The translations under genes were made by a program, and so were the position numbers. From contig NZ_JAGGKK010000008.1 of NCBI RefSeq assembly GCF_017873675.1, positions 62,001-126,000 on the forward strand: a DNA stretch of 64,000 bases. Direction: 5' to 3'. Below are positions 1 through 15,357 of this stretch, piece by piece; position 1 is the stretch's first letter, and each line of letters starts with the position of its first letter. This DNA is from Virgibacillus litoralis (lineage in GTDB: Bacteria; Bacillota; Bacilli; Bacillales; Amphibacillaceae). The notes beneath the pieces were generated by a model. It searched no databases, was not told the origin of the DNA, and worked only from the letters and a program-made list of their open reading frames with translations.

Positions 1-92
1 GCCAATGCTGTCATTTCGTCCTGCTGCTTTTTGCTAACTGCAGCACCCGTTGTTAATAATAATATAATTACCATAAGTACAATCTTCTTCAT
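1..92 (-). CDS. Start of a secreted protein gene, probably ywmB-like (partial)
   Basis: Only the first 30 or so codons are inside the window; the gene continues past the left edge. It begins with ATG behind a GGGGGA ribosome binding site. The translation MKKIVLMVIILLLTTGAAVS is a typical signal peptide (two lysines, a hydrophobic core, small residues at the end), followed by a charged stretch. In B. subtilis the gene after ywzB is ywmB, a secreted protein next to murAA and spoIID. Position and signal peptide therefore suggest YwmB, but too little sequence is visible to prove it. Confidence 0.55.
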   Translation of the reverse strand, partial: MKKIVLMVIILLLTTGAAVSKKQQDEMTAL

Positions 93-227
93 TAAAAAAT
101 CCCCCTTGCAAAACTATATAAATAGTATGAACAGGGAGATTACTTTAGATACCTTGAAAATCTAGTAAATTATCGACAAGATTTTCAGTATGATAGATTT
201 ATTAATTTGTTTTTAATTAATGCTGTT

Positions 228-458
228 TTAGAAAAGAAACATTAGATCTTGAGACCATTGAAGGAATTCCAAGAAGAACCTGCTTACTCCAGTCCCAATA
301 ACTATTGTAATGAACATAATTAAAATTCTCGCTTCCGTTTCACGACCCTTCCTTATTAATGAATCGAAATTAACCGTCGTAACGACTCTCCAAGTAATAT
401 ATATGAAGATTAAATGCGATATCATACTTATTAATGCTGTTAGTCCAATTGAAGACAT
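228..458 (-). CDS. ywzB: DUF1146 family membrane protein YwzB
   Basis: A 76-residue protein with two predicted membrane segments (about residues 4-24 and 47-65) joined by a short loop containing RKGRETEARIL. Length, the paired helices and the place just after the atp operon match the DUF1146/YwzB family, whose function is unknown. It lies 135 bp upstream of the next gene on the same strand and is separated from atpC by a terminator and a repeat array, so it is probably transcribed apart from the atp operon. A TTGACA hexamer lies upstream near 551-556, but no good -10 follows it. Confidence 0.8.
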   Translation of the reverse strand: MSSIGLTALISMISHLIFIYITWRVVTTVNFDSLIRKGRETEARILIMFITIVIGTGVSRFFLEFLQWSQDLMFLF

Positions 459-585
459 ATTTTCACACCTTGCTTTTAATGATTTTACTAATCGATTGTT
501 ATTTCACTACTGTAACTTTGCCATGTATAATGCTTGTTGTCAATTATTTGGTTGTCGAGGGAAGTGTGTCAGAATGCGACTATTT

Positions 586-632
586 ATTTCATTTCCCGGG
601 AAATATCGACGTATTATTATAGGAAATGAAAT
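586..632. repeat. Inverted repeat, 11-bp arms
   Basis: ATTTCATTTCC is followed 25 bp later by its exact reverse complement GGAAATGAAAT. The loop holds a CCCGGG and a TATCGAC, the latter resembling the core of the adjacent repeat array on the other strand. There is no clear T-run, so it is not an obvious terminator. Confidence 0.7.
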
Positions 633-660
633 GGTTAGGAGAGATTCCTGCTTAGTGTGG

Positions 661-1163
661 CTGTTCTGTTGATGTTTGATGCCCTTCTGTTGATGTTCTG
701 CTTTTTCTGTTGATATTGGCGTTCTTCTGTTGATGTTGTCGCTGTTCTGTCGATATTCCGGCTTCTTCTGTTGATATTGACACTCTTCTGTCGATGTTCC
801 TGCTTCTTCTGTTGATGTTGACATTCTTCTGTCGATGCTCCGGCTTCTTCTGTTGATATTGACACTCTTCTGCCGATATTGGCGTTCTTCTGTTGATGTT
901 CCTGCTTCTTCTGTTGATGTTGACGCTCTTCTGTCGATTTCCCGGCTTCTTCTTCTGATATTGACACTCTTCTGTCGATATCCCGGCTTCTTCTGTTGAT
1001 ATTAACAACTCTTCTGCCGATACACCGACTTCTTCTGTCGATATTAACAACTCTTCTGCCGATACACCGACTTCTTCTGTCGATATTAACAACTCTTCTG
1101 TCGATACACCGACTTCATCTATTGATATACATGCCCTTCTGTCTATAACCCTGCTTCTTCCGT
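661..1163. repeat. Array of about 25 short units, 20-21 bp period (array 1)
   Basis: The plus strand repeats a core TTCTGT(T/C)GATATT (with single-base variants) about 25 times, each followed by 7-9 variable bases such as GACACTC or CCGGCTTC. Most units are 20 or 21 bp. Because 21 bp is seven codons, all three minus-strand frames stay open and give heptad-like peptides of the type ISTEEAG. No good ribosome binding site or non-repetitive protein sequence is visible, so I treat this as non-coding. It sits between the atpC terminator and ywzB. Confidence 0.85.
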
Positions 1164-1222
1164 CAATACTCACCACATTAAGTTGATAATGTTAAAGAAT
1201 ACTTACTACTTTTCTTCAATCA

Positions 1223-1262
1223 CAAAAAAATCTCTTATAACAATCTGTTACAAGAGACTTTT
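1223..1262 (-). terminator. Rho-independent terminator of the atp operon
   Basis: Read on the minus strand just after the atpC stop codon, a CTCTTGTAACA arm pairs with TGTTATAAGAG around a short loop and is followed by seven T residues. Confidence 0.85.
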
Positions 1263-1271
1263 CTGCATTTA

Positions 1272-4284
<3,013 letters not shown>

Positions 4285-4373
4285 TCACCACCCTTTCATT
4301 ATGGCCTGCAGGATAATAAAACTCCCTGAGTTACATCGCACAGAGAAAAAGGGGTTTCCTTTTTCAAGGATGC

Positions 4374-4420
4374 AGGTTAGTTCGACTTTGCCACAAGATG
4401 TGACGTTTTTAGTCGAACCT
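4374..4420. repeat. Stem-loop in the atpA-atpG gap
   Basis: GTTCGACT and AGTCGAAC are exact reverse complements 23 bases apart, with AGG/CCT partly extending the stem. It is not followed by a clear T-run in the direction of transcription. It could stabilise or process the polycistronic atp mRNA; that role is inference. Confidence 0.6.
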
Positions 4421-4455
4421 CCTTTTTAATTCTGGGCAATTATCGTACTATACAA

Positions 4456-5970
<1,515 letters not shown>

Positions 5971-5985
5971 TCACCCCTATCTCCT

Positions 5986-6528
5986 TTAATTTGCAGTTAC
6001 AATACTCCGTTCGATACGCTTTAGTTTTCCACTAATTGTTCCATCATATATAGTGTTACCGATGCGTAGCTTAATGCCGCCAACGATAGTTGGATCAACA
6101 ATATTATCAAGCTTGATTTTTTGTTTGTTAAATCGTTTGGCAAATGTATTCTCAAGCTCCTGTTTTTCAGCATCTGTTAGTTCACGAACAGAATATACTG
6201 TAGCTTCTGCAATTCCTTTTGCATCGTTTACCGAGTGGATAAAATGGCCAATAATGTCTGGTACAATTTCAATACGATGACGTTCTGCAAGAATTTTCAA
6301 GGTATGAACGACATCACTTGAGAAATCATGAAACACTTTATCGATAAATTGTTTCTTTTCCGCATTATTAACACGTGGATGCTTTAGGAATGTTAAAAGT
6401 TTACTATTCGATTCAAATACTTCTTTAAGAACATGAAATTCTTCTACTAACTGTTCTATTTTTCCTTGTTCGTTTCCGAGCTGAAAAAGAGCGTCTGCAT
6501 AACGTTTGGCAACTACTGCTTCACTCAT
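5986..6528 (-). CDS. atpH: F1Fo ATP synthase delta subunit
   Basis: Peripheral-stalk subunit linking the top of F1 to the b dimer (180 residues). The N-terminal helical bundle starts VVAKRYADALFQLGNEQGK and the C-terminal part contains DPTIVGGIKLRIGNTIYDG, a family signature. The ATG overlaps the atpF stop codon by one base (TAATG), so translation is probably coupled. Confidence 0.98.
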   Translation of the reverse strand: MSEAVVAKRYADALFQLGNEQGKIEQLVEEFHVLKEVFESNSKLLTFLKHPRVNNAEKKQFIDKVFHDFSSDVVHTLKILAERHRIEIVPDIIGHFIHSVNDAKGIAEATVYSVRELTDAEKQELENTFAKRFNKQKIKLDNIVDPTIVGGIKLRIGNTIYDGTISGKLKRIERSIVTAN

Positions 6529-7055
6529 TACTCTTCTCCTGCCTCTTTAATATATTCGTTAATCAATTTCTCTTGATCTTGTTCACTGATTTCTTTCTCA
6601 ATAACTTTACTTGCTATAAGAACAGATAATGAAGCCACCTTATCTTGAAGTGCTTGAAGTGCTTTCTCTTTTTCATTCTCAATTTCTTCTTGTGCTGATT
6701 TCTTGATGCGGTCTGCTTCGTTGCGTGCAGATTCCACAATATCCTGCTCTTGCTTCACACCAGCACTTTTTGCATCTTCAATGATTTTTTGTGCTTCTTG
6801 TTTTGTTTGTTTCAATTGAGCCGCGGCCTCTTGTGATGCTTTCTCAGCTTCAGCACGACTTTTTTCTGCTTCTTCTATTTCATTTGCTACATATTCTTCA
6901 CGCTTTTGCATTACTCCCATTAATGGGCCCCATGCATATTTACGCAGTAGTATAAGCAATACGATAAAGAAGAACAGTTGTGTCAGCATGTCGCCTACCT
7001 GGAGACCTCCAAGTGATGCATAAATAGTAGTAAACCCAGTGAATGCTTGCACAAA
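6528..7055 (-). CDS. atpF: F1Fo ATP synthase b subunit
   Basis: Peripheral-stalk subunit with one N-terminal membrane helix (LTQLFFFIVLLILLRKYAW) and a long charged coiled coil to the C-terminus. The open frame extends upstream to another GTG at 7070, but that segment itself contains AAAGGAGTGA, the ribosome site for the GTG at 7055. The protein therefore most likely starts VQAFTGFTTIYASLGG (with Met) and has 175 residues. It lies 120 bp after atpE. Confidence 0.95.
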   Translation of the reverse strand, partial: FVQAFTGFTTIYASLGGLQVGDMLTQLFFFIVLLILLRKYAWGPLMGVMQKREEYVANEIEEAEKSRAEAEKASQEAAAQLKQTKQEAQKIIEDAKSAGVKQEQDIVESARNEADRIKKSAQEEIENEKEKALQALQDKVASLSVLIASKVIEKEISEQDQEKLINEYIKEAGEE

Positions 7056-7175
7056 ATTCACTCCTTTCACGTTACTTATTGGGCATTAAAATAGTTCTTT
7101 ATATTGCTGATTTGAATACAACGGCGAAGGTTACTAACAGACACGCTCCGCCATTAAAGTTCGTTTATAATTAAA

Positions 7176-7511
<336 letters not shown>

Positions 7512-7530
7512 TTAACAAAATTAATACTGC

Positions 7531-8645
<1,115 letters not shown>

Positions 8646-8873
8646 GATTAGACTCTTCTCCTGTGAATTCGCGTAAAATAGATTGTTCGTAGTCAAGCTC
8701 TATTAAAAATAGCTTGTCGAATTTACCTCACTAAAATATTCTTACTAGAATAAAAAAATAAGTGAGATAAATCACTGCTTATGCGGAACAAATTTGGTAC
8801 ACTTATGTAACAATTTTACTTAAAAACACAATTATTTCAGCATAGTGTAACCCTTATCATTCCACACTTGATT

Positions 8874-8902
8874 AGTGTACATTAGCCATACCCCATTGTC
8901 AA
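8874..8902 (-). promoter_or_regulatory. Sigma-A promoter of the atp operon
   Basis: On the minus strand a perfect -35 TTGACA is followed after exactly 17 bp by TACACT (4 of 6 matches to TATAAT). It leaves a leader of roughly 220 nt before atpI, which includes two small hairpins (ATTCTTACTAGAAT and AGTGATTTATCTCACT on the minus strand). Confidence 0.75.
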
Positions 8903-9071
8903 TTAGAATGGCAACGAAAAACTACTTGACTGGTTACCAATTTATAGGCAGCATATTACTACTATTTCACCGAATACAGACAAGCCATAAAGTAAATAAC
9001 TTAGCTACTATTATAAACGAAATCACCCCTAAATTTAATGACGATTCTGTGAACAGTATTTTGTCGAATGA

Positions 9072-11231
9072 TTATTGAATATAAATTACGGTTTGGTAAC
9101 TTTCAAGTTTACCATTCTCCAAATGAACAGTAATAACTGCCAGATACTTTCCGGGTTCACCTAATTCAGATTCTTTTAAATAACCTTCATTCATCCCTAC
9201 CTGCACTTCTTCCGTTTGTAAAAACTGCCGATCAAATACCAGTGTTTCGGGATTGTACAACTTGACATCGACACTTTCTGCTGGGTCAGTTAAGTATAGT
9301 TGATAGACAAATTGATCATCTGAGAAAGGCTTTAAGGAAAAATCAAATCCCATCGCTTTAGGGTAGTCAGCAGTTCCATTCACAAACAAGTATGGTAAAT
9401 GATACAGCTCTTTTCCCTGCTTTAACGTAAGCCAGCCTTGATGCAACCCTTTTTCTAATAATGTACTGTTAACACTCAGTTCAACCGGGATCTTCCTTGT
9501 CTCACCGTTTGGGATTGTAAACGTTTGTGGCAGTTTCCAGCTAAGCCCTTTTTGCTTCTTAGGTATGTTAAATGCATAATTTTGTACCTGTTTCGAGTTA
9601 TTTTCAATGGTTAGTTCGATGGTCTTTGTTTCTTTATAATCCGTTATTTTTTCAAATGACAGCAATGGATTATGGATTATAGTTGGTGTACTTATAGCAT
9701 TTTGCGGCTGAATTTCGCCCATCCCTTGAATGTTTGGCTTGATAGGTGTTGATTGATTTGTGTTAATCCTGCTCGCAGTAGTTTTTAGTGCACCAGTAAG
9801 CTGTTCAATTGTCCAGTCTGGATGTGCTTCTTTAAGGAGTGCCATTGCTCCTGTCACATGTGGAGCCGCCATACTTGTACCCTGCAGCTCCTGGTGCCCT
9901 CCTGGAACGGTACTTAAAATATTTGTACCTGGCGCACTTACTTCAGGCTTCAAGTCCCAGTTTACCGTAACAGGACCACGAGAACTAAAATCTGCGATGG
10001 CTAGTTTGGTCTTTTCGTGATTTGATTCCATATAGACTGTCTTGCCCTTCGTGTATTGTTTAAGCCATTCTCCATCACGCTTCGAAATAGCTGCAACCGG
10101 AATTTGGATCGGATCCTCTGCATTCTGGACTGACCCTTGAAAAACACCAGGCTCATTATTGGAAATAAGCAACGCGATTGCACCAGCATCCTGTGCCATC
10201 TTAGCCTTTTTGTGAAAAGGGGTTTTCCCACGGCTGGAAAAGGCTATTTTACCTTTTACGTTTTTGCTGGTTAGTTGCGCTACCTTATAGTCTGTCGTGA
10301 AATCCCATGGTATTGACCCTGCCATTAGCGTTAGTTTAATTTTTTTATCTTCCAATGTTTCAAACAAATATGGTACAGTCTGCGGATTAGCTGACGCTCC
10401 AACAGAAAGCGCATTTGCTGCCGTGGCAGGTGACCCAACAGTCCAGTCGCCCGGTCCATTATTTCCATTAGCGATAACGACTGCAACACCAAGCTCTACT
10501 GCACGATTCACAGCAACACTTGTCGGAAAATCTGGACCATTCACCGAATTTCCCAGGGAGAGATTAATGATATCTGCCCCGTCATCTACAGCCTGTTCCA
10601 ATGCAGCAATCACTTGTACGGATGTTCCGCGACCACCAGGGCCAAGAGCACGATATGCATATATGTCAGCTTGAGGTGCAACTCCCTTGAGATCACCATT
10701 AGCTGCAATTATTCCTGCAACATGTGTCCCATGAAGCGTCGGCATTCCTTGAGATTGTAATGTTTCCATCGGATCATCATCAAGATCTACCAAATCAAAT
10801 CCTGCAACATAATTTGGAGCGAGATCCGGGTGGTCATAGTCAATCCCTGTATCAACAACTGCCACCTGTACACCTTCTCCAGTATATGTGGTGTCATTGA
10901 GAGAGGCAGGTATAACTGAGTTGTTCGTTTTCTCTTTAATCGGCTCGTACTGTGTTTGATATGTAGAAACTGGATGAATGGCTTTAATAAATTCCAACGA
11001 CTCCATTTTTTCCAGTCTTTTAGGGGTTGCCTGAAGTGCTAGGCCGTTGAAAAGTGTCTCGTATGTTGCAATAACATCTATGTAAGGATGATACACTTCA
11101 AGATATTTTTTATGTTCTGATGGATCTCCTTCAACTTCTATGATAACGGAAGCGGTATTATCAGCTATTGCGTAGGTAGATGCAGGTAATATAGTAATGG
11201 AAATTAAGAGTATAGTTAGGAAAAAACGCAT
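9072..11231 (-). CDS. Secreted subtilisin-like serine protease with PA domain (Vpr-like)
   Basis: A 719-residue precursor. Residues 1-22 are a signal peptide. An I9-type propeptide follows at about 28-93 (VIIEVEGDPSEHKKY...). The S8 catalytic domain has Asp127 in VAVVDTGIDYDHPDL, His167 in HGTHVAGI, the oxyanion Asn257 in ANGNNGPG and Ser453 in GTSMAAPHVTGA. A PA domain is inserted between His and Ser at about 290-400. The C-terminal 200 residues are beta-rich with no anchor. This order matches Vpr, the minor extracellular protease of B. subtilis, though that protein is longer. It would degrade extracellular protein for nutrition. No terminator is obvious downstream. Confidence 0.93.
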   Translation of the reverse strand: MRFFLTILLISITILPASTYAIADNTASVIIEVEGDPSEHKKYLEVYHPYIDVIATYETLFNGLALQATPKRLEKMESLEFIKAIHPVSTYQTQYEPIKEKTNNSVIPASLNDTTYTGEGVQVAVVDTGIDYDHPDLAPNYVAGFDLVDLDDDPMETLQSQGMPTLHGTHVAGIIAANGDLKGVAPQADIYAYRALGPGGRGTSVQVIAALEQAVDDGADIINLSLGNSVNGPDFPTSVAVNRAVELGVAVVIANGNNGPGDWTVGSPATAANALSVGASANPQTVPYLFETLEDKKIKLTLMAGSIPWDFTTDYKVAQLTSKNVKGKIAFSSRGKTPFHKKAKMAQDAGAIALLISNNEPGVFQGSVQNAEDPIQIPVAAISKRDGEWLKQYTKGKTVYMESNHEKTKLAIADFSSRGPVTVNWDLKPEVSAPGTNILSTVPGGHQELQGTSMAAPHVTGAMALLKEAHPDWTIEQLTGALKTTASRINTNQSTPIKPNIQGMGEIQPQNAISTPTIIHNPLLSFEKITDYKETKTIELTIENNSKQVQNYAFNIPKKQKGLSWKLPQTFTIPNGETRKIPVELSVNSTLLEKGLHQGWLTLKQGKELYHLPYLFVNGTADYPKAMGFDFSLKPFSDDQFVYQLYLTDPAESVDVKLYNPETLVFDRQFLQTEEVQVGMNEGYLKESELGEPGKYLAVITVHLENGKLESYQTVIYIQ

Positions 11232-11379
11232 AGCTTATGGGTCCCCTTTTGATCGATAATGTGTGCTATTTATCATTTGGCAAAAGAGGAAGATTCATAC
11301 ATGGGAAATAAATCGAGTAGAGAGTAAAAACGTGGTGTGTTGCTCATTCACTTAGACATTTCCAGTAGCATTTGAGAAC

Positions 11380-11461
11380 GCCACGCCCTGTGGCGTCACC
11401 GGCACTAGTACGTCCTGTACGTCGGAGCTGGCGTGGCTGATTCTGGAGTCCGGTTATCCAC
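11380..11461. repeat. Dispersed structured repeat, including a 29-bp segment shared with 54.74 kb
   Basis: It opens with a GCCAC/GTGGC hairpin and a TACGTCCTGTACGTCGG segment. The right end, 11433-11461, reads GTGGCTGATTCTGGAGTCCG and continues to TTATCCAC. This is the reverse complement of 54736-54764 except for a few bases. No coding potential is visible. The upstream stretch from 11232 shows only the protease ribosome site (AAGGGGACC). Confidence 0.7.
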
Positions 11462-11494
11462 TGCACTCTTATTTTTTATAGTTTCCTAAACAAC

Positions 11495-11524
11495 GAAAAA
11501 ACCCAGCGCCAAGGCTGGATTTTT
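11495..11524 (-). terminator. Terminator after the UDP-GlcNAc 2-epimerase gene
   Basis: Read on the minus strand, CCAGC pairs with GCTGG around a six-base loop, followed by GTTTTTTCG. Confidence 0.85.
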
Positions 11525-11529
11525 ATCAA

Positions 11530-12645
11530 CTAACTATTAAAATATCCTACTATCGCGTCGGCTATTTTTCTTGAAGCCTCTCCATCACCATATGGATTGG
11601 ATGCTTTAGCCATTTTCAGATGAGCCTCGTTATCACTCAGCAATTCATCAGCTAGGTCAAAAATTGTATCTTCATCAGTTCCTGCCAGTTTTAATGTTCC
11701 CGCATCTATGCCTTCAGGACGTTCAGTTGTATCACGCAAAACGAGGACGGGTACACCCAATGATGGTGCTTCTTCCTGCACCCCGCCTGAATCGGTCATA
11801 ATTAAATGGGACCTGGCAGCAAAGTTATGAAAGTCAACAACACCAAGCGGTTCAATTAATTGAATGCGACCGTCATCACCTAAGATATCGTTTGCGGTCT
11901 GCTGGACAACTGGATTCAAATGGACTGGGTAGACAACCTGAACGTCATCATGTGTTTCAACGAGTCGCTTAATGGCGCGGAACATTTGCTCCATATTGTT
12001 ACCAAGGTTCTCACGTCGATGGGCTGTCATAAGTACTAATCGCTTGTCGCCAAGTGCATCAATGATTGGACTTGAATACGCATCATCAACCGTCGTTTTC
12101 AATGCATCTATTGCTGTATTTCCTGTTACAAAAATACGGTCGTATGGTTTATTTTCCTCCAATAGGTTTTGCATTGATTTATCTGTTGGAGCAAAATGCA
12201 AATCAGCCATAACACCGGTAAGCTGGCGATTCATTTCCTCTGGATATGGTGAATATTTATCCCACGTGCGTAAGCCTGCTTCAACATGCCCAACTGCAAT
12301 CTGATTGTAGTAACCAGCAAGGGAAGCAGCAAATGTTGTAGTTGTGTCACCATGAACAAGCACAATATCTGGTTTGGTTTCTTTCATTACCTCGTCCAAG
12401 CCTTCAAGTGCTCGTGTTGTGATTTGTGCTAATGACTGTTTTTGTTTCATAATATTTAAATCGAAATCAGGAGTAATTTCAAATATATCCAGCACTTGAT
12501 CAAGCATTTCCCGATGCTGTGCAGTTACAGTAACAATTGGCTCAAATTCATCTGAGCGTTTCTTCAATTCAAGAACAAGTGGTGCCATCTTTATCGCTTC
12601 CGGTCTTGTTCCAAATATAGTCATGACCTTGATCCGTTTACTCAT
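11530..12645 (-). CDS. mnaA: UDP-N-acetylglucosamine 2-epimerase (non-hydrolysing)
   Basis: This 371-residue enzyme interconverts UDP-GlcNAc and UDP-ManNAc, the precursor for teichoic-acid linkage units and other surface glycans. The start IFGTRPEAIKMAPLV, the active-site segment VHGDTTTTFAASLAGYY with GHVEAGLRT, and TDSGGVQEEAPSLGVPVLV with RDTTERPE are family signatures. It follows upp by 18 bp on the same strand and ends at a terminator, so it probably shares a transcript with upp. The name wecB is also used for this family. Confidence 0.95.
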   Translation of the reverse strand: MSKRIKVMTIFGTRPEAIKMAPLVLELKKRSDEFEPIVTVTAQHREMLDQVLDIFEITPDFDLNIMKQKQSLAQITTRALEGLDEVMKETKPDIVLVHGDTTTTFAASLAGYYNQIAVGHVEAGLRTWDKYSPYPEEMNRQLTGVMADLHFAPTDKSMQNLLEENKPYDRIFVTGNTAIDALKTTVDDAYSSPIIDALGDKRLVLMTAHRRENLGNNMEQMFRAIKRLVETHDDVQVVYPVHLNPVVQQTANDILGDDGRIQLIEPLGVVDFHNFAARSHLIMTDSGGVQEEAPSLGVPVLVLRDTTERPEGIDAGTLKLAGTDEDTIFDLADELLSDNEAHLKMAKASNPYGDGEASRKIADAIVGYFNS

Positions 12646-12663
12646 TAAACTTCCACCTTAAAC

Positions 12664-13293
12664 TTATTTTGTACCAAACAGACGGTCTCCAGCATCACCA
12701 AGTCCAGGTCTTATATAACCTTTATCGTCTAATTTTTCATCAAGAGCTCCAAGGTAAATATCAACATCCGGATGCTCTTCTTTAATTACTTCCACGCCTT
12801 CAGGGGCAGCAATTAGACACATTAAACGGATTTGCTTAGCGCCACGTTTTTTTAAGGAATGAATCGCATCATTTGCTGATCCACCAGTAGCAAGCATTGG
12901 ATCAATTACAATTAATTCGCGCTCTTCAATATCCGATGGCAGTTTTATATAATACTCTACCGGTTTCAGTGTTTCTGGATCGCGGTATAAACCAACATGA
13001 CCAACCTTTGCTGCTGGAATTAGTTTCAAAACGCCGTCAACCATTCCAAGACCAGCACGAAGAATTGGTATAAGACCAATCTTTTTACCAGCTAATACTT
13101 TCGTTTGTGTTTCCATCACTGGTGTATTAATTGTTTTATCCTGCAGTGGGAGATTTCTTGTGATTTCAAAGGCCATTAACATTGCAACCTCGTCAACAAG
13201 CTCACGAAATTCTTTTGTTCCTGTGGTCTTTTCTCTTATGTACGTTAACTTATGTTGAATTAACGGATGATCCAGTACGAGTACATTTCCCAT
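12664..13293 (-). CDS. upp: Uracil phosphoribosyltransferase
   Basis: Pyrimidine salvage enzyme joining uracil and PRPP to make UMP. The product has 209 residues, the usual length. It shows the RAGLGMVDG loop, the PRPP-binding segment [16 protein letters not shown] and the uracil-binding [13 protein letters not shown] near the end. The ATG at 13293 is chosen because AAGGAGTGA lies 11 bases upstream; the in-frame GTG at 13305 overlaps that site. Confidence 0.98.
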   Translation of the reverse strand: MGNVLVLDHPLIQHKLTYIREKTTGTKEFRELVDEVAMLMAFEITRNLPLQDKTINTPVMETQTKVLAGKKIGLIPILRAGLGMVDGVLKLIPAAKVGHVGLYRDPETLKPVEYYIKLPSDIEERELIVIDPMLATGGSANDAIHSLKKRGAKQIRLMCLIAAPEGVEVIKEEHPDVDIYLGALDEKLDDKGYIRPGLGDAGDRLFGTK

Positions 13294-13380
13294 TTTGCCG
13301 ATCACTCCTTATTAATAGTTGCATCTTTAAAATTGTACTGAAAAAAGGGCAAGCTTTCAAGTGAACCGTTAAAATATGAC

Positions 13381-13441
13381 TTAGAAAATTTGGCTTATCG
13401 CAAAGCCCTAATATGGATAAGCCTTAGTTGCATTTATGCAG
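13381..13441. repeat. Bipartite palindromic repeat, copy G (inverted, second half)
   Basis: Read on the minus strand it gives CTGCATAAATGCAACTAAGG, then CTTATCC...GGGCTTTGCGATAAGCC and a TTTTCTAA end. This is the right half of the element seen intact near 33.8 and 58.4 kb. It lies between the glyA terminator and upp. Confidence 0.75.
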
Positions 13442-13453
13442 TTTTTTTAAATG

Positions 13454-13487
13454 CCAAAAAGAGATGCTCCTCAAAAAGGAACATCCT
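13454..13487 (-). terminator. Terminator after glyA
   Basis: Read on the minus strand, AGGATGTTCC pairs with GGAGCATCT around a short TTTTTGA loop, followed by a CTTTTTGG run. Confidence 0.75.
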
Positions 13488-13493
13488 GATTTG

Positions 13494-14729
13494 TTATGCG
13501 TATAGCGGAAACTTGCCAGTCAACGCTTTAACGCGTTCTGCAGCTTCACTTAATTTATCTTCATCTTCATGATTTTTTAATGTAAATGAAATAATTGATG
13601 CAATTTCTTTCATTTCTGCTTCAGCAAAGCCGCGTGTTGTGACAGCAGCAGTTCCGATGCGGACACCACTTGTTACGAATGGACTTTCCGTATCAAATGG
13701 AATTGTATTTTTATTCGTTGTAATACCAATTTCATCCAATACTTTTTCAGCTACTTTACCAGTAAGTTCCAGCGGAGTAACGTCTAGTAGCAACAAATGA
13801 TTATCTGTTCCACCAGAAACAACACGAACACCTTCGTTTGTCAATGCTTCACCCATTGTTTTTGCGTTTTCAATTATCTGCTTGGAGTATGATTTAAAAT
13901 CAACTGATAATGCTTCATTAAATGATGTTGCTTTTGCAGCAATGACATGCATTAACGGTCCACCCTGCATACCTGGAAATACGGACTTGTCGATTTTCTT
14001 CGCGTATTCTTCTTTACAAAGAATCATTCCGCCACGTGGACCACGCAACGTTTTATGTGTAGTTGTTGTGACAAAATCTGCATATGGTACAGGATTCGAA
14101 TGTAATCCGGAAGCGACTAGACCAGCAATATGTGCCATATCAACCATGAGATACGCATCTACAGCGTCTGCAATTTCGCGGAATTTGCCAAAATCAATTT
14201 CACGTGAATATGCACTAGCTCCGGCAACAATCATCTTCGGCTGTACTTCTTTGGCGTGTTCTAAAACAGCATCATAGTCAAGCTGCTCTGTTTCCTTATC
14301 GACACCATAGTCAACGAAGTTATAAAGCTTACCACTGAAATTAACCGGGCTACCATGTGTTAGGTGTCCCCCATGGTTAAGGTTCATTCCTAAAACAGTA
14401 TCACCTGGTTCCAACGCGGTAAAATAGACTGCCATATTTGCTTGTGCACCAGAATGAGGCTGTACGTTGGCATGCTCTGCATCAAACAATTTTTTAGCAC
14501 GATCACGCGCCAGATTTTCTACGACATCAACATGCTCACAGCCGCCATAGTAGCGTTTACCAGGGTAACCTTCTGCATATTTATTGGTTAGCACGGAACC
14601 CATTGCTTCCATAACTGCTTCAGATACAAAGTTTTCAGATGCGATTAGCTCAATTTTCTCCTGCTGCCGTGTCTTTTCTGCTTGAATTGCGTTAAATAGT
14701 TCATTGTCTGCTTGTTTAACATGTTCCAT
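13494..14729 (-). CDS. glyA: Serine hydroxymethyltransferase
   Basis: PLP enzyme (411 residues) converting serine and tetrahydrofolate to glycine and methylene-THF, the main source of one-carbon units. The PLP lysine is in [14 protein letters not shown] (near residue 230); [24 protein letters not shown] and [18 protein letters not shown]-type segments are present. The ATG at 14729 follows a GGGGGA site; the frame upstream overlaps ywlG and lacks a better start. Confidence 0.98.
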   Translation of the reverse strand: MEHVKQADNELFNAIQAEKTRQQEKIELIASENFVSEAVMEAMGSVLTNKYAEGYPGKRYYGGCEHVDVVENLARDRAKKLFDAEHANVQPHSGAQANMAVYFTALEPGDTVLGMNLNHGGHLTHGSPVNFSGKLYNFVDYGVDKETEQLDYDAVLEHAKEVQPKMIVAGASAYSREIDFGKFREIADAVDAYLMVDMAHIAGLVASGLHSNPVPYADFVTTTTHKTLRGPRGGMILCKEEYAKKIDKSVFPGMQGGPLMHVIAAKATSFNEALSVDFKSYSKQIIENAKTMGEALTNEGVRVVSGGTDNHLLLLDVTPLELTGKVAEKVLDEIGITTNKNTIPFDTESPFVTSGVRIGTAAVTTRGFAEAEMKEIASIISFTLKNHEDEDKLSEAAERVKALTGKFPLYA

Positions 14730-14749
14730 TATACTTCCCCCTTGTGTAA

Positions 14750-15328
14750 TTAAGTGCAACGATTATTTAAATCTATATCTTCATAAGCTGCACGCTTGCC
14801 GCCGATTAACTTTGGTCGTGTGCGTGCAGTAGTCACCCTTGCATCACCTATCATCCGTTGTTTAAAACGAAGCGGGACAGCTACTTGTCTTAAGTGCATG
14901 CCAATCATTGTTTCTCCTATATCCATTCCACTGTTTGCCTGAATCGTTTCAACAACAACCGGATCAGCCATATTCTTATAGGCAAACGTTGCCATTGATC
15001 CACCTGCTTTTCGTACTGGAATAGCGGATACTTCCTCAAGGCGCTGCTGTACCATTGTTTCTTTCTCAACGACTAAAGCTCGATTCAAATGTTCACAGCA
15101 TTGGAAAACGAGATGAACACCGATTTTCTGCTGCAGCCTTTTTAACGCTTTAAAAATAACTGAAGCAATTTCTTCACTTCCTGATGTGCCTATATGTGAA
15201 CCAGCTACTTCACTTGTGGAACAGCCAATCACAAATAAATCACCTTTTTTGAGATGGCCACTATCAATCCATTGCGAAACCACAGCTTCTACATCATGCT
15301 CGACTCGCTGTATTAAATCCGTCATCAT
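14750..15328 (-). CDS. ywlG: TIGR01440/UPF0340 family protein YwlG
   Basis: A 192-residue soluble protein of unknown function. The conserved core [19 protein letters not shown] and [15 protein letters not shown] and the pair of short hydrophobic strands match the YwlG family. Its place between rpiB and glyA is the same as in B. subtilis. SD GGATGGTGA precedes ATG. It is 29 bp downstream of rpiB and was probably co-transcribed with it and glyA. Confidence 0.9.
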   Translation of the reverse strand: MMTDLIQRVEHDVEAVVSQWIDSGHLKKGDLFVIGCSTSEVAGSHIGTSGSEEIASVIFKALKRLQQKIGVHLVFQCCEHLNRALVVEKETMVQQRLEEVSAIPVRKAGGSMATFAYKNMADPVVVETIQANSGMDIGETMIGMHLRQVAVPLRFKQRMIGDARVTTARTRPKLIGGKRAAYEDIDLNNRCT

Positions 15329-15357
15329 AAATCACCATCCTGTTTTAGGAGATTTTA

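Noticed and set aside
661-1163. A minus-strand repetitive protein with STEEAG/ISTEE heptads
   Set aside because: All three minus-strand frames are open and give similar peptides, which follows from a 21-bp DNA repeat. There is no ribosome site and no non-repetitive part.
13306-13500. Small plus-strand frames near 13.18-13.57 kb
   Set aside because: They overlap upp, glyA, a palindromic repeat and the glyA terminator and have no ribosome sites.
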